From Flavobacteriales bacterium (GTDB lineage Bacteria > Bacteroidota > Bacteroidia > Flavobacteriales_F > PHOS-HE28), in the NCBI GenBank assembly GCA_020635725.1, contig JACJZF010000019.1, forward strand, positions 1-17,821: a stretch of 17,821 nucleotides of DNA, read 5' to 3'. Made by a program: the position numbers and the translations under genes. The notes beneath the pieces were generated by a model. It worked only from the letters and a program-made list of their open reading frames with translations, did no database searches and was not told the origin of the DNA. Below are positions 1-8,300 of the stretch, in pieces. The stretch's first letter is position 1. Each line of letters begins with the position of its first letter.

Positions 1-1057
1 CGACATAGACCGGCCCGGAGGTGAAATCCTGATCGCCCCAGTAGGCATTCACATAGCTGCCGGCCTGGTACTCCTTCACCAGCGCGTTCCGGAAACCAAC
101 GTCCTTGATCGCGCGCAGGTCCTCCTGCTTCTGGATGATGGAACCGGATGCGCCTCCCTTCGCATTGGGCACGAGCAGCGTCAGGCTCTCAGACTTGCCA
201 TAGCTCCACTGTGTCACGTAGTCGCGGTCGAGGCCTCCTGTCTGCACGGCTGCAGCTGGAGAGCCATCCGGCTGGATGGTCAGCTCGCTCTTGCCTCGCG
301 TCGTGTACGCTCCGTATTCGGCGGTGGTCCAGAGCATGCCCAGGTTGCACGCCAAGGCAATCGACACCGCACCCAGACCCAGAGCACCGCGAACCAGAAA
401 GTCCTTCCATGCCTTCTCGCGCAGGACGCGCACGATCTCCGCCAGCACGAGCAGCACGAGCACGAAGCCGAGGTAATAGGTCACCTGCACGTGGTTCATC
501 ATCACCTCGAGCCCAAGGAACAGGGCAAGAAGTGCGGCACCGAACAGCTTGTTCCCACGCAGCAGCACCCACATGGCACCCAGCACCATGGGCGCGTATC
601 CGATGGCGTTGGCCTTGCTGTTGTGACCTGCCTCGAGGATGGCGAAGAAGTAGGACGAGAATCCGAAGGCCACTGCTCCCACGATACTCAGCCAGGGATC
701 GATCCGGAGGCAGCGCAGCAGGATGTACATCCCAAGCAGGTAGAGGAAGAGGAAGCTCATCGGTCTCGGGAGGAACCCATGGAAGGCATCGTCGGCGAAG
801 CGCAAGAGATTCGCTGGCCAGAGCACGGTGATCTGATAAGCGGGCATACCGCTGAACATGCTACCGGTCCATAAAGGGTCCTCGCCTGTGGACTCGCGGT
901 GCTCCAGGATCTCCTGGGCCATGCCCTGCCAATTCTTGAGGTCGCCCTGCACCAGCCGCTTGCCCTCGAGCGCCGGGCTGAAATAGACGATGCTGAGCGC
1001 GTAGAATACCGCCAGCGCAGCGAGCACCGGCATCAGTTTCTTCCAGATCGGTTTCAT
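1..1057 (-). CDS. YfhO-family multi-pass membrane protein (partial, C-terminus off the left edge)
   Basis: The minus-strand reading frame opens at an ATG at 1055-1057 and stays open to base 1, giving 352 N-terminal residues. Residues about 8-28, 100-117, 121-141, 152-168, 170-186, 194-211 and 222-243 are hydrophobic helices. Residues 38-39 (GD), 63-74 (WTGSMFSGMPAY), 144-148 (GHNSK) and 247-257 (EYGAYTTRGKS) are the kind of conserved blocks I recall from Bacteroidota YfhO-like proteins, which are usually about 800 aa, so over half is missing. YfhO relatives in Firmicutes take part in glycosylating lipoteichoic acid; the Bacteroidota branch has no settled substrate, so a role in moving or adding envelope sugars is inference. 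It follows the DUF4834-like gene by 18 bases on the same strand and is probably co-transcribed with it. No strong ribosome binding site is visible. Confidence 0.85.
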   Translation of the reverse strand, partial: MKPIWKKLMPVLAALAVFYALSIVYFSPALEGKRLVQGDLKNWQGMAQEILEHRESTGEDPLWTGSMFSGMPAYQITVLWPANLLRFADDAFHGFLPRPMSFLFLYLLGMYILLRCLRIDPWLSIVGAVAFGFSSYFFAILEAGHNSKANAIGYAPMVLGAMWVLLRGNKLFGAALLALFLGLEVMMNHVQVTYYLGFVLVLLVLAEIVRVLREKAWKDFLVRGALGLGAVSIALACNLGMLWTTAEYGAYTTRGKSELTIQPDGSPAAAVQTGGLDRDYVTQWSYGKSESLTLLVPNAKGGASGSIIQKQEDLRAIKDVGFRNALVKEYQAGSYVNAYWGDQDFTSGPVYV

Positions 1058-1075
1058 GCGGTAACCTGTCAGCCT

Positions 1076-1309
1076 TTACTTGATCTCCTCGAAATCGGCG
1101 TCGACGATACGGTCTTGATCCATGGGGATGCCCTCGTGATTGGGGGCATGCTCGATACGGACATCACCCTTGGGTCTCGATTCAGGCCGAGTCGGCGCAC
1201 GCCTGCTACCACCCTGCTGGCGGAGGAACCAGCGCACCACGACCCAAAGTGCCAGGAGCACAAGGATCATTCGGAAGGTCCCGGTGAAGCTGGCCTCTGC
1301 CGATTGCAT
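1076..1309 (-). CDS. DUF4834-like small membrane protein
   Basis: This 77-aa protein has one hydrophobic helix at residues about 14-29 (MILVLLALWVVVRWFL), then a basic linker and an acidic end (DADFEEIK). That layout, a single N-terminal helix, a charged disordered tail and a C-terminal D-Y/F-EEI motif, matches what I recall of Bacteroidota DUF4834 proteins; the function is unknown. I chose the ATG at 1309 because a -7-like element (TATCTTCG on the minus strand) lies just 5 bases before it. The in-frame ATG at residue 14 is an alternative but would remove the residues before the helix. A longer frame reaching to 1567 would run antisense through the helicase and is rejected. The YfhO-like gene follows 18 bases downstream, suggesting an operon. 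The family call rests on memory of the pattern, not a search. Confidence 0.7.
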   Translation of the reverse strand: MQSAEASFTGTFRMILVLLALWVVVRWFLRQQGGSRRAPTRPESRPKGDVRIEHAPNHEGIPMDQDRIVDADFEEIK

Positions 1310-1314
1310 GGCGG

Positions 1315-1322
1315 CGAAGATA
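1315..1322 (-). promoter_or_regulatory. -7-like promoter element for the DUF4834/YfhO operon
   Basis: The minus strand reads TATCTTCG, which fits the Bacteroidota -7 consensus TAnnTTTG except for C in place of the third T of the TTTG block. It ends five bases before the ATG at 1309, so a start site at the usual distance would give almost no leader. No TTG at the usual -33 spacing is seen. Confidence 0.4.
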
Positions 1323-1348
1323 GAAGCCCCTGCTCGGCGCGATCGGCG

Positions 1349-1356
1349 TACCTTCG
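1349..1356 (+). promoter_or_regulatory. -7-like promoter element for the DEAD-box helicase
   Basis: TACCTTCG lies 17 bases before the ATG at 1374. It differs from TAnnTTTG at one position, the same C variant as in the divergent element at 1315-1322. No clear -33 TTG is present. Confidence 0.4.
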
Positions 1357-1373
1357 CGGCCATTCCCAAGCAC

Positions 1374-3173
1374 ATGCCTGCCTTTGATGCCCTCGGCCTC
1401 CGAGCCGAGATCCTGCGCGCCTTGAACGAGATCGGGTGGACCGAGCCCACCCCGGTGCAGGCGCAGGCCATTCCCCTCCTGCTCTCCACCGAACGCGACG
1501 TGGTGGCCCTGGCACAGACCGGTACCGGCAAGACCGGCGCCTTCGGCCTGCCCTTGCTGATGGACATCGAGGACGGGCAACGTGGCGTTCAGGCGTTGGT
1601 GCTGGCACCGACGCGCGAGCTTTGCGTACAGATAACTGGCGACCTGGAAAAGTTCTCGAAGTATCTCCAAGGCGTGCGTCCCGTAGCCGTTTATGGAGGG
1701 GCCAACATCAGGGAGCAGATACGGGCCATCCAGCGCGGCGCCAACATCGTGGTGGCCACCCCCGGCCGCCTGCTCGACCTCATGGGCCGCGAGGCCGTGG
1801 ACCTGAGCACAGTTCACACCGTCGTCCTTGACGAGGCCGACGAAATGCTGAACATGGGCTTCCAGGATGATCTCACCGACATACTTCAGACCACGCCACC
1901 CGAGAAACGCACGTGGCTCTTTAGCGCCACTATGGGTTCCGAAGTGCGGCACATTGCCAAGCGCTACATGCGCGAGGCCGAGGAATTGCAAGTGGGCGAG
2001 CGGAATGCGGTGGCCAGCGCCATCCAGCACCAGTACACCGTGGTGCACGCGCGCGACCGCTATGCCGCGCTCAAGCGCTTCATCGATGCCGAGCCCGATC
2101 TCTTCGCCATCGTATTCTGCCGCACCAAGCATGAGACGCAGGAACTCGCCACCGCGCTGATCAAGGACGGCTTCGTGGCCGATGCGATCCACGGGGACCT
2201 CAGCCAGGCGCAGCGCGATCACGTGATGGGCCGCTATCGTGCACGCACCTTGCAGTTGCTGATCGCCACCGATGTCGCCGCGCGCGGCATCGACGTGAAC
2301 GAGGTCACGCACGTGATCCACTTCGACCTGCCCGGAGAGGCGGAGAGCTATACCCACCGCAGCGGCCGTACCGCGCGGGCCGGACGCACAGGCGTTTCGC
2401 TGAGCATCATCGGCGTGCGCGAGATGGCCAAGGTGCGCCAGCTGGAGCGCATGCTGCGCACGCACTTCACCTACGTGCGCGTGCCCGGCGGCGGCGATAT
2501 CGGCAAGGCCCAGGTCGTGGCCTACATGAAGAAGCTGCAGGATGTGGAGGTGGATCACGACGCGCTGGCCTCGCTCCTTCCGACCGCGCATGCCGAGCTC
2601 AGCGCCTTCTCCAAGGAAGAGCTCATCGAACGCTTCATGAGCGTGGCCTTCAACCGCCTCATCACCCAGTTCCGCGACCTGCCGGACCTGAATGTCGACC
2701 TGAGCCGCAAGGACCACACGGCGCGGGTGGAGCGCCCTTCATCGCGCGAGCGCTTCAGCACGGGCAAGCAGATGTTCATCAACCTGGGCTCGGCCGATGG
2801 CTTCGACAAGGGCAAGATGCTAGGCTATGTGTGCGGCGTGAGCGGCGTGCAGGGCGATGTGATCGGCCGCATGCTCATCAAGGACGTGTATTCCTTCGTC
2901 GACATCGAGCCCGGACACTTCGACCAGGTGTTCAATAGCTTCAAGGGCGCCAACTACAAGGGCCGCAAGATCCGAGTTGATGAGGCCCAGGGCGCGCAAG
3001 GCGGCCCCCGTGGAGAAGGCCACGGCGATCGGCCCGGCGGCGGCTATCGGAGCGATGGGCACCGCGGCGGGCCCAAGGGACCACGCTCGTTCGATGGGCC
3101 ACGTGGCGATTTCAGGAAACGGGAAGGGCATTCCGACGGTAAGCCCCGGTTCCAGAAACGGCCCAAGCGCTAA
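1374..3173 (+). CDS. DEAD-box ATP-dependent RNA helicase with DbpA-type RNA-binding domain
   Basis: This 599-aa protein unwinds RNA duplexes using ATP, probably in ribosome assembly or RNA turnover in the cytoplasm. The full motif set is present: Q motif around GWTEPTPVQ (21-29), Walker A AQTGTGKT (47-54), APTREL (78-83), TPGRLLD (129-135), DEAD (153-156), SAT (184-186), IATDVAARGID (297-307) and HRSGRTARAG (328-337). Residues about 464-537 form a DbpA RNA-binding domain, and about 540-599 is a basic tail rich in Gly, Arg and Lys. Length and order resemble DeaD/CsdA (cold-shock helicase) more than the shorter DbpA, so I leave the symbol blank. I chose the ATG at 1374, which opens the typical MPAFDALGL Q-motif lead-in; the frame is open a further 234 bases upstream, but that part covers the divergent small gene. 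It is convergent with the next gene, with 7 bases between stops. Confidence 0.96.
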   Translation: MPAFDALGLRAEILRALNEIGWTEPTPVQAQAIPLLLSTERDVVALAQTGTGKTGAFGLPLLMDIEDGQRGVQALVLAPTRELCVQITGDLEKFSKYLQGVRPVAVYGGANIREQIRAIQRGANIVVATPGRLLDLMGREAVDLSTVHTVVLDEADEMLNMGFQDDLTDILQTTPPEKRTWLFSATMGSEVRHIAKRYMREAEELQVGERNAVASAIQHQYTVVHARDRYAALKRFIDAEPDLFAIVFCRTKHETQELATALIKDGFVADAIHGDLSQAQRDHVMGRYRARTLQLLIATDVAARGIDVNEVTHVIHFDLPGEAESYTHRSGRTARAGRTGVSLSIIGVREMAKVRQLERMLRTHFTYVRVPGGGDIGKAQVVAYMKKLQDVEVDHDALASLLPTAHAELSAFSKEELIERFMSVAFNRLITQFRDLPDLNVDLSRKDHTARVERPSSRERFSTGKQMFINLGSADGFDKGKMLGYVCGVSGVQGDVIGRMLIKDVYSFVDIEPGHFDQVFNSFKGANYKGRKIRVDEAQGAQGGPRGEGHGDRPGGGYRSDGHRGGPKGPRSFDGPRGDFRKREGHSDGKPRFQKRPKR

Positions 3174-3180
3174 GGCTGAG

Positions 3181-4806
3181 CTACTCCACCACCAAGGGCA
3201 CGCGCCGCGCGAAATCGCCGGCAACCTGCTCGATCACATAGCGGCCTGCGGCAAGGCGGCTTACATCCAAGCTCATGCGAGTGGCGCTCGCACGCTCAAC
3301 GATCAGGCTACGTCCGTTGGCATCGATCACGTGCAGCATCGCCCCGGCCTCCAAGCCTTCGATCAATACCGTGTGTCGCGCCGGCTGCGGCGACACGCGC
3401 AAGGGCATGGCCACCGTCTCGACCAATCCAGCCGTGCCGAAATAGACCGGCAGGCTCTGGCTGCTGCAGCCGAATGCGTTGGTCACCACCACGCTGTAGT
3501 TCCCATTCACCTGGGGCAGCATGACCTGCCCGGTCTGTCCATCGATCGCCGTTCCGTTGAGGTACCACTGATAGGCCTCCGCTGCCGAGCTCTCCAGGCC
3601 CATGCCTGTGTTGGTGACCACCGGCGCCATCGGAGGCAGTTCCACATCCACCGCCGCCTCGGTCGTGTTCACGCAGCCATACTGATCCGTGCCGGTCACC
3701 GTCCATGTGAAATCGCTGGTAGGCCACACATTCACGCTGGCGCCGCTCACCGAACTGATGAAGAGAGTCGGGCTCCACGAATAGAGCAGCGCGCCGGTGG
3801 CCACCACATTGATCGTGTCGCCGAGGCAGACATATCCCTGACCCGATGATGCCGCCACGGTAGGCAGCGCGTGCACCGTGAGCACCATGAAGTCGCTCGC
3901 CTCGCATCCGTTGGCATCGGTAACCAACACGGTGTAGGACGTGGTCTCCTCCGGCGAGGCCACCGGATTGGGCACAGCGGCATTGCTCAACCCGGTCGAT
4001 GGGAACCATTGATAGCTCACGCCACCGCTGGCCTGCAGCTGTTCGCTATCCCCGGCGCACAGGTCCTCGTCCACTCCGGCGTTCGCGGCCGGCAACGCAT
4101 GCACCGTCACGAAATCCGCGCGCTGCAGGGTATCCGGTCCATCGGCTGTGACCACGATGAGCGTGACGTCCCAGCTTCCCGGGGCCTCATACTGCACCGT
4201 GGGATTCTGCTGCACGCTGGTCGAGGGCGTGCCACCTTCGAAATGCCACTCGTAGCTGCTCGGCGTATTGAGGCTGGCGTCGGAGAAGCTCACGGTGGCA
4301 CCCGGGCAGACCGAGGCATCGGCCGCGGAGAAGTTCGCGGCGTGCGTCGCGTAGGTCAGGGTGAGACCGCTGACCAGCGGATCGTTGAAGAACGCGCAGC
4401 CCACGCCGGGGTAGCAGGAGTCTTGGATCTTCACGCGCCCGTTGATCGCGCCAGCGCCAAAGGCCAGGGCATTCTCCATGACCTGCGCGCTCACGCTCGT
4501 GGTGCGCGGCAAGGAGCTGCAATCGGTGGTATTGCCCGTCTCGTAATACACCTGGGTGTAGGTGCTAGCGCCGGTCTGCAGCTCGATCCAGATCTTGCTG
4601 CTGCCGCCGAAAACCTGTTGCCAGCAGGCCAGCCAGCTGAAGCTGATGCTGCCGCCGCCGGTCGTAGGTGTGGCTCCGGGGAAGGAGAAACTCACCCAAT
4701 TGCTCAGCTGCGACCCTTGGATATTGCCGAGCGTGTGGGTGTAGGTGGTCTGTGCAGCGGCGAGGGACGCCAATGCGGTGAATACGAGGGCATGCAAGGT
4801 TCGCAT
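3181..4806 (-). CDS. Secreted PKD/Ig-like domain protein with T9SS type A sorting domain
   Basis: This 541-aa protein begins with a signal peptide (hydrophobic residues 5-18, likely cut after Ala-18 before QTT). Residues about 22-155 form a beta-rich domain with paired cysteines that I do not recognise. About 157-237 is a PKD domain (Y-E-W-H-F then a gly/pro-rich turn and W-D-V-T-L strand). Three Ig/PKD-like repeats follow at about 240-312, 314-388 and 392-456, each with a Tyr/Ser-x-Trp core and ending in a Val-Thr-like strand. The last 75 residues (about 466-541) have the T9SS C-terminal features: VSPQPA near the start, a D-x-x-G-R turn and a closing A-G-R-Y-V-I-E strand. It is probably exported across the outer membrane by T9SS, whose genes are not in this window, and attached or released at the surface. 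Ligand or enzyme activity is not apparent. It looks monocistronic. Confidence 0.88.
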   Translation of the reverse strand: MRTLHALVFTALASLAAAQTTYTHTLGNIQGSQLSNWVSFSFPGATPTTGGGSISFSWLACWQQVFGGSSKIWIELQTGASTYTQVYYETGNTTDCSSLPRTTSVSAQVMENALAFGAGAINGRVKIQDSCYPGVGCAFFNDPLVSGLTLTYATHAANFSAADASVCPGATVSFSDASLNTPSSYEWHFEGGTPSTSVQQNPTVQYEAPGSWDVTLIVVTADGPDTLQRADFVTVHALPAANAGVDEDLCAGDSEQLQASGGVSYQWFPSTGLSNAAVPNPVASPEETTSYTVLVTDANGCEASDFMVLTVHALPTVAASSGQGYVCLGDTINVVATGALLYSWSPTLFISSVSGASVNVWPTSDFTWTVTGTDQYGCVNTTEAAVDVELPPMAPVVTNTGMGLESSAAEAYQWYLNGTAIDGQTGQVMLPQVNGNYSVVVTNAFGCSSQSLPVYFGTAGLVETVAMPLRVSPQPARHTVLIEGLEAGAMLHVIDANGRSLIVERASATRMSLDVSRLAAGRYVIEQVAGDFARRVPLVVE

Positions 4807-4825
4807 CGAAAGGGATTGAGGCCGG

Positions 4826-4832
4826 CAAAGTA
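4826..4832 (-). promoter_or_regulatory. Possible -7 element of the PKD/T9SS gene
   Basis: The minus strand reads TACTTTG followed by C, 19 bases upstream of the ATG at 4806. It keeps the TTTG core but is one base shorter than the TAnnTTTG consensus. No matching -33 TTG is visible, so support is modest. Confidence 0.35.
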
Positions 4833-4907
4833 GTCGCGCTTCGAAACATGTTCTCCGGGAATGAGCCCGCGTGCCCCCTCAGCGCGCAAGCGTGCTTCGA
4901 TATGGCG

Positions 4908-4939
4908 CAAGAAGAAAGCGGCCCTTGCCCAAGGCCGCT
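4908..4939 (-). terminator. Rho-independent-like terminator after the HTH gene
   Basis: AGCGGCC at 4917-4923 pairs perfectly with GGCCGCT at 4933-4939 around a 9-base loop. On the minus strand the stem is followed by a U-rich stretch (TTCTTCTT), as expected for termination of the gene ending at 4970. On the plus strand the bases that follow are C-rich, so it acts as a terminator mainly in the minus direction. Confidence 0.65.
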
Positions 4940-4969
4940 CCCTTCGCTCGCGCTGATGCTGCTGAATCG

Positions 4970-5224
4970 TCAGGCGTGCGCGTGCTGCTCCTCCAGGATC
5001 CGGTTGGCGATGTCGAGGATGCGCGTATCATCCAAGGACACCACGCCGCCATCAGGCCCCGGCTCCAGGTGCACGCCCATCGGACGGCCCTCGGGGTGCG
5101 TGTACCCACCGAAGTAGTTCCACACGCTCTCCACAGTGACGTCCAATTCGCGCGCGATGCGGTGGATGCTCCCATCAGGCAGGTTGTCCTTGATCCGCCG
5201 CAGCTCATTGAAGGTGATGTTCAT
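4970..5224 (-). CDS. Small HTH-like DNA-binding protein
   Basis: This 84-aa protein begins MNITFNELRRIKDNLPDG. Residues about 8-38 look like a helix-turn-helix: an alpha helix (NELRRIKDNL), then SIHRIARELDVTVESVWNYF, where IARELDVT is a typical helix-turn and VESVWNYF the recognition helix. The second half (MGVHLEPGPDGGVVSLDDT) resembles a short conserved Bacteroidota tail, ending in a helix ILDIANRILEEQ. I recall similar unnamed DNA-binding proteins of this size in Flavobacteriia but no characterised member. The ATG at 5224 is preceded by a promoter with both -33 and -7 boxes and is backed by a terminator downstream, so this is a self-contained transcription unit. It is divergent from the adenylate cyclase gene, with 105 bases between the starts; regulation of that neighbour is possible but unproven. 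Confidence 0.82.
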   Translation of the reverse strand: MNITFNELRRIKDNLPDGSIHRIARELDVTVESVWNYFGGYTHPEGRPMGVHLEPGPDGGVVSLDDTRILDIANRILEEQHAHA

Positions 5225-5252
5225 GATGGGAAGGGTGTTGGTTGGTGCGTTT

Positions 5253-5283
5253 CGAAGTTAAGCCTGCATCACCGGGTTTCCAA
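5253..5283 (-). promoter_or_regulatory. Promoter of the HTH gene (-33 TTG and -7 TAACTTCG)
   Basis: On the minus strand TTG (5283-5281) is followed after 20 bases by TAACTTCG (5260-5253). Spacing and sequence agree with the Bacteroidota pattern TTG-N17-23-TAnnTTTG with one change in the -7 box. The start codon is 28 bases downstream of the -7 element. This is the best-formed promoter in the window. Confidence 0.6.
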
Positions 5284-5316
5284 GCGCTCATCGGCACGGT
5301 CTTGGGTGGCGCGCGC

Positions 5317-5324
5317 TACCTTCA
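5317..5324 (+). promoter_or_regulatory. Possible -7 element of the sensor-cyclase gene
   Basis: TACCTTCA ends five bases before the ATG at 5330. It resembles the TACCTTCG element ahead of the helicase gene. A TTG at 5302-5304 is too close (12-base spacer) to be a standard -33 box, so this is a weak call. Confidence 0.3.
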
Positions 5325-5329
5325 CCACC

Positions 5330-8300
5330 ATGCAGCTCTCCGCCCGCGCGCCACTGCTGGGAATCCTGTTCTGCGCGCAGGGTTTGAGCGCCCAACAATA
5401 CGGGCTGCGCGCGCTTTCGCTGGAAGAAGGGCTGCCGAGCGCCGGTGTGAGCGCCGTATGCGAGGACGCCGATGGGTTCCTCTGGGTTGGCACCGCGCAG
5501 GGTGCGGCGCGCAGCGAAGGCCTGCGCTTCGAGGCCATCGCTACGGAGCAGGGCCTGCCCCATGAGCATGTGACCGAGCTGCTGCCCGATCCGGATGGCT
5601 CCGTCTGGATGGGCTTCGGGAACGGCGCCGTGGCACGCTGGGATCACGGCACAGCCATACGTATCGCCGAAGGACCTGGCGCCTCGGTGCGCGCCATGGC
5701 CCATTTCAACGGAGCGATCTGGTGGGCATCGGGCGAGCGGCTCTGGTCCTGGGATGATGAGCACGGTGTTCAGGAACGGCCGTTCGCCAACGGAGCGCAT
5801 GGCCTGATCCGCGCACTGGCCGTGGCCCCGGGACCACGCTTGATACTGGGTGCGGACAGCGGCCTGTTCGCTCTCAGCGCTGCGGGCTGGCACGAGATCA
5901 ATGCGGATGTGCTGCCCCACCCACGTGTGCAATGCCTCTACGCCGATACGCAGGGCGTGGTGGTGGGAACGGCTGCGGGCTACCTCGAGCTCGACACCGC
6001 GCTGGCGCCGCTCCCCCTCGCTGACCGCATCGCCGGCTCGTACCCCATCGCCCTGCCCGAGACGAACCTCCACGCGATCCTGCGTGCCCGCAATGGCGAC
6101 CTCTGGCTGGGCACGCCCGGTGGCGTGGGCCGCATCTCGCGCGCCCGCGGCACGCCCTCGCTCACCTGGATGCGCGAGGCCAACGGGCTCAGCAACGACC
6201 TGGTGCGCTGCCTGCTGCAGGATCGCAGCGGCGCCATCTGGATCGGCACCGCGTTCGGCGGGCTCACCAAGTACACCAGCGATGCCTTCATGCACTTCAC
6301 CGACCGCGATGGGCTGCGCGCCCGAACGGTAAGCGCCCTGCACCGCACCATCGACGGACGGCTCTGGATCGGCACCGCAGGTGGCGGCGTGGCTTCCTGG
6401 GATGGCCGCACCCTGCGCGCCTACGGAAAGGCAGAAGGCCTGCCAGACCCCTTCGTGCTCGCCCTGGGTGAAGACCTGCGCGGATACCTGCTCATCGGCA
6501 CGGCCGGTCATGGCCTGTTCCGGCAACGCGGCGATGCCTTCGTGCCCATCGGACCCGAAGCCGGCATCGCAGCGCGGCGCGTGCTCAGCATCCGCCTCGA
6601 CGATGAAGGGCGTTGCTGGGTAGGCACCGAACGCGGCCTCTTCGTGGACCCGGGCGACGGACGATTCCTCCAAGTCGAAGGACTCGACCAGGCCGTGCGC
6701 GCCACCATCGACAACGGCGACTCGCTCTGGGCCGCCACCAGCAAGGGCCTCTTCGTGCTGCACACCCGGACATTGCCCTGGCGCGCCCGGTCACTCCCTG
6801 TACCCGAAGTGAGCCTCACCAGCATCACACGCGATGGCGCGGGCAACCTGTGGGCGGGCACCGAAGGCCACGGCCTGTACCGCTTCCGCAACGACCGATT
6901 GGACAGCCTCACCAAAGCGAACGGACTGGCGAGCAATGCCGTGGAACAGGTCCTGCTGGACCCCGTGGAGAACCTCTGGGTGGGCACGCGCCGCGGGGTG
7001 GATCTGGTGGAGCTCGACGTGCTGCAGGAGCAGGTGCTGAGCCTGCGGCACTACGGATCGGAGGAAGGCTTCATCGGTGTAGAGTGCTTCCGCAACGCCG
7101 CCCTGCTCGACTCCGACAGCGCCCTCTGGTTCGGCACGGTGCGCGGCGCCACCCGATACGACCCGAACCGGGTGCTCGAGGATGCACGCGAGCCCTTGGT
7201 GCACCTCACCGACCTGCGCCTCTTCTACGAGAAGCCCGACTGGAAGCCCTGGTGCACCGGCACCGATGAGCGCGGACTGCCCGAGCACCTCGAACTGCCT
7301 TACAACCGCAACCACCTCACCTTCGCGTTCACCGGGCTCTCCCTGGCCTTTCCGGAGAAGGTGCGATACCGTTACATCCTGGAAGGTCACGATCCGGAAT
7401 GGTCGCCGATCACCAGCACCGATCGCGTCACCTACAGCAACATTCCGCCCGGCGAATACACGTTCAAGGTAACAGCGCGCAATGCCAGCGGCATCTGGAC
7501 CGAAGAGCCCGTGACCTACGCGTTCATCATCGCTCCTCCATTCTGGCAGACCAACAGCTTCCGGATCGCCAGCGGTGGGGCCTTGCTCCTGGGGCTCTTC
7601 GGCTTCGTTCGCCTGCGCGAACGCCGGCTCAGGCGCGACCGCGAACGGCTCGAACGGACCGTGCAGCTGCGTACCAAGGAACTTGCCACCGAGAAGGAAC
7701 GCAGCGAGGACCTGCTGCGCAACATCTTGCCCGAGGCCACCGCGCAGGAACTCAAGACCAAGGGCCACGCCGATGCGCACCGGTTCGAGCATTGCACCGT
7801 GCTCTTCAGCGACTTCAAGGGCTTCACCAGCTTCAGCAGCCGCATGGATAGCGACACCCTGGTGAGCGAGCTGCACCACTATTTCGGGCTCTTCGATGCG
7901 CTGTGCGACGCCCATGGCGTGGAGAAGATCAAGACCATCGGCGACGCGTACATGTGCGCGGCCGGCGTGCCCACCCCTTCCCGCACGCATGCCTTGGATG
8001 CGCTGCTGCTCGCCTTCGGCATGCTGGAAGCGGTGGAGCGCAGCAACGCGCAACGGCGCGCCCAGGGCCTGCAGGAATGGCCTGTGCGCATCGGCCTGCA
8101 CAGCGGCCCGGTGGTGGCCGGCGTGGTGGGCACACGCAAATTCGCCTTCGACATCTGGGGCGATACCGTGAACCTGGCCAGCCGCATGGAATCGAACGGC
8201 GAAGCCGGGCAAGTGAACATCAGCGGGCCGGTGTACGCGCAAGTGATGCCCTACATCGAGGCGCTCCCGCGCGGCCCCATCAAGGTGAAGGGCAAGGGCG

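Noticed and set aside
1140..1373. In-frame upstream extension of the helicase by 78 codons
   Set aside because: It runs antisense through the DUF4834-like gene, and the protein's usual Q-motif lead-in begins at 1374 just after a -7-like element.
1206..2717. 503-codon minus-strand open frame
   Set aside because: Antisense to the DEAD-box helicase with no recognisable motifs.
4871..5329. In-frame upstream extension of the sensor-cyclase by 153 codons
   Set aside because: It overlaps the HTH gene on the other strand and shows no domain; a clear signal peptide begins at the ATG at 5330.
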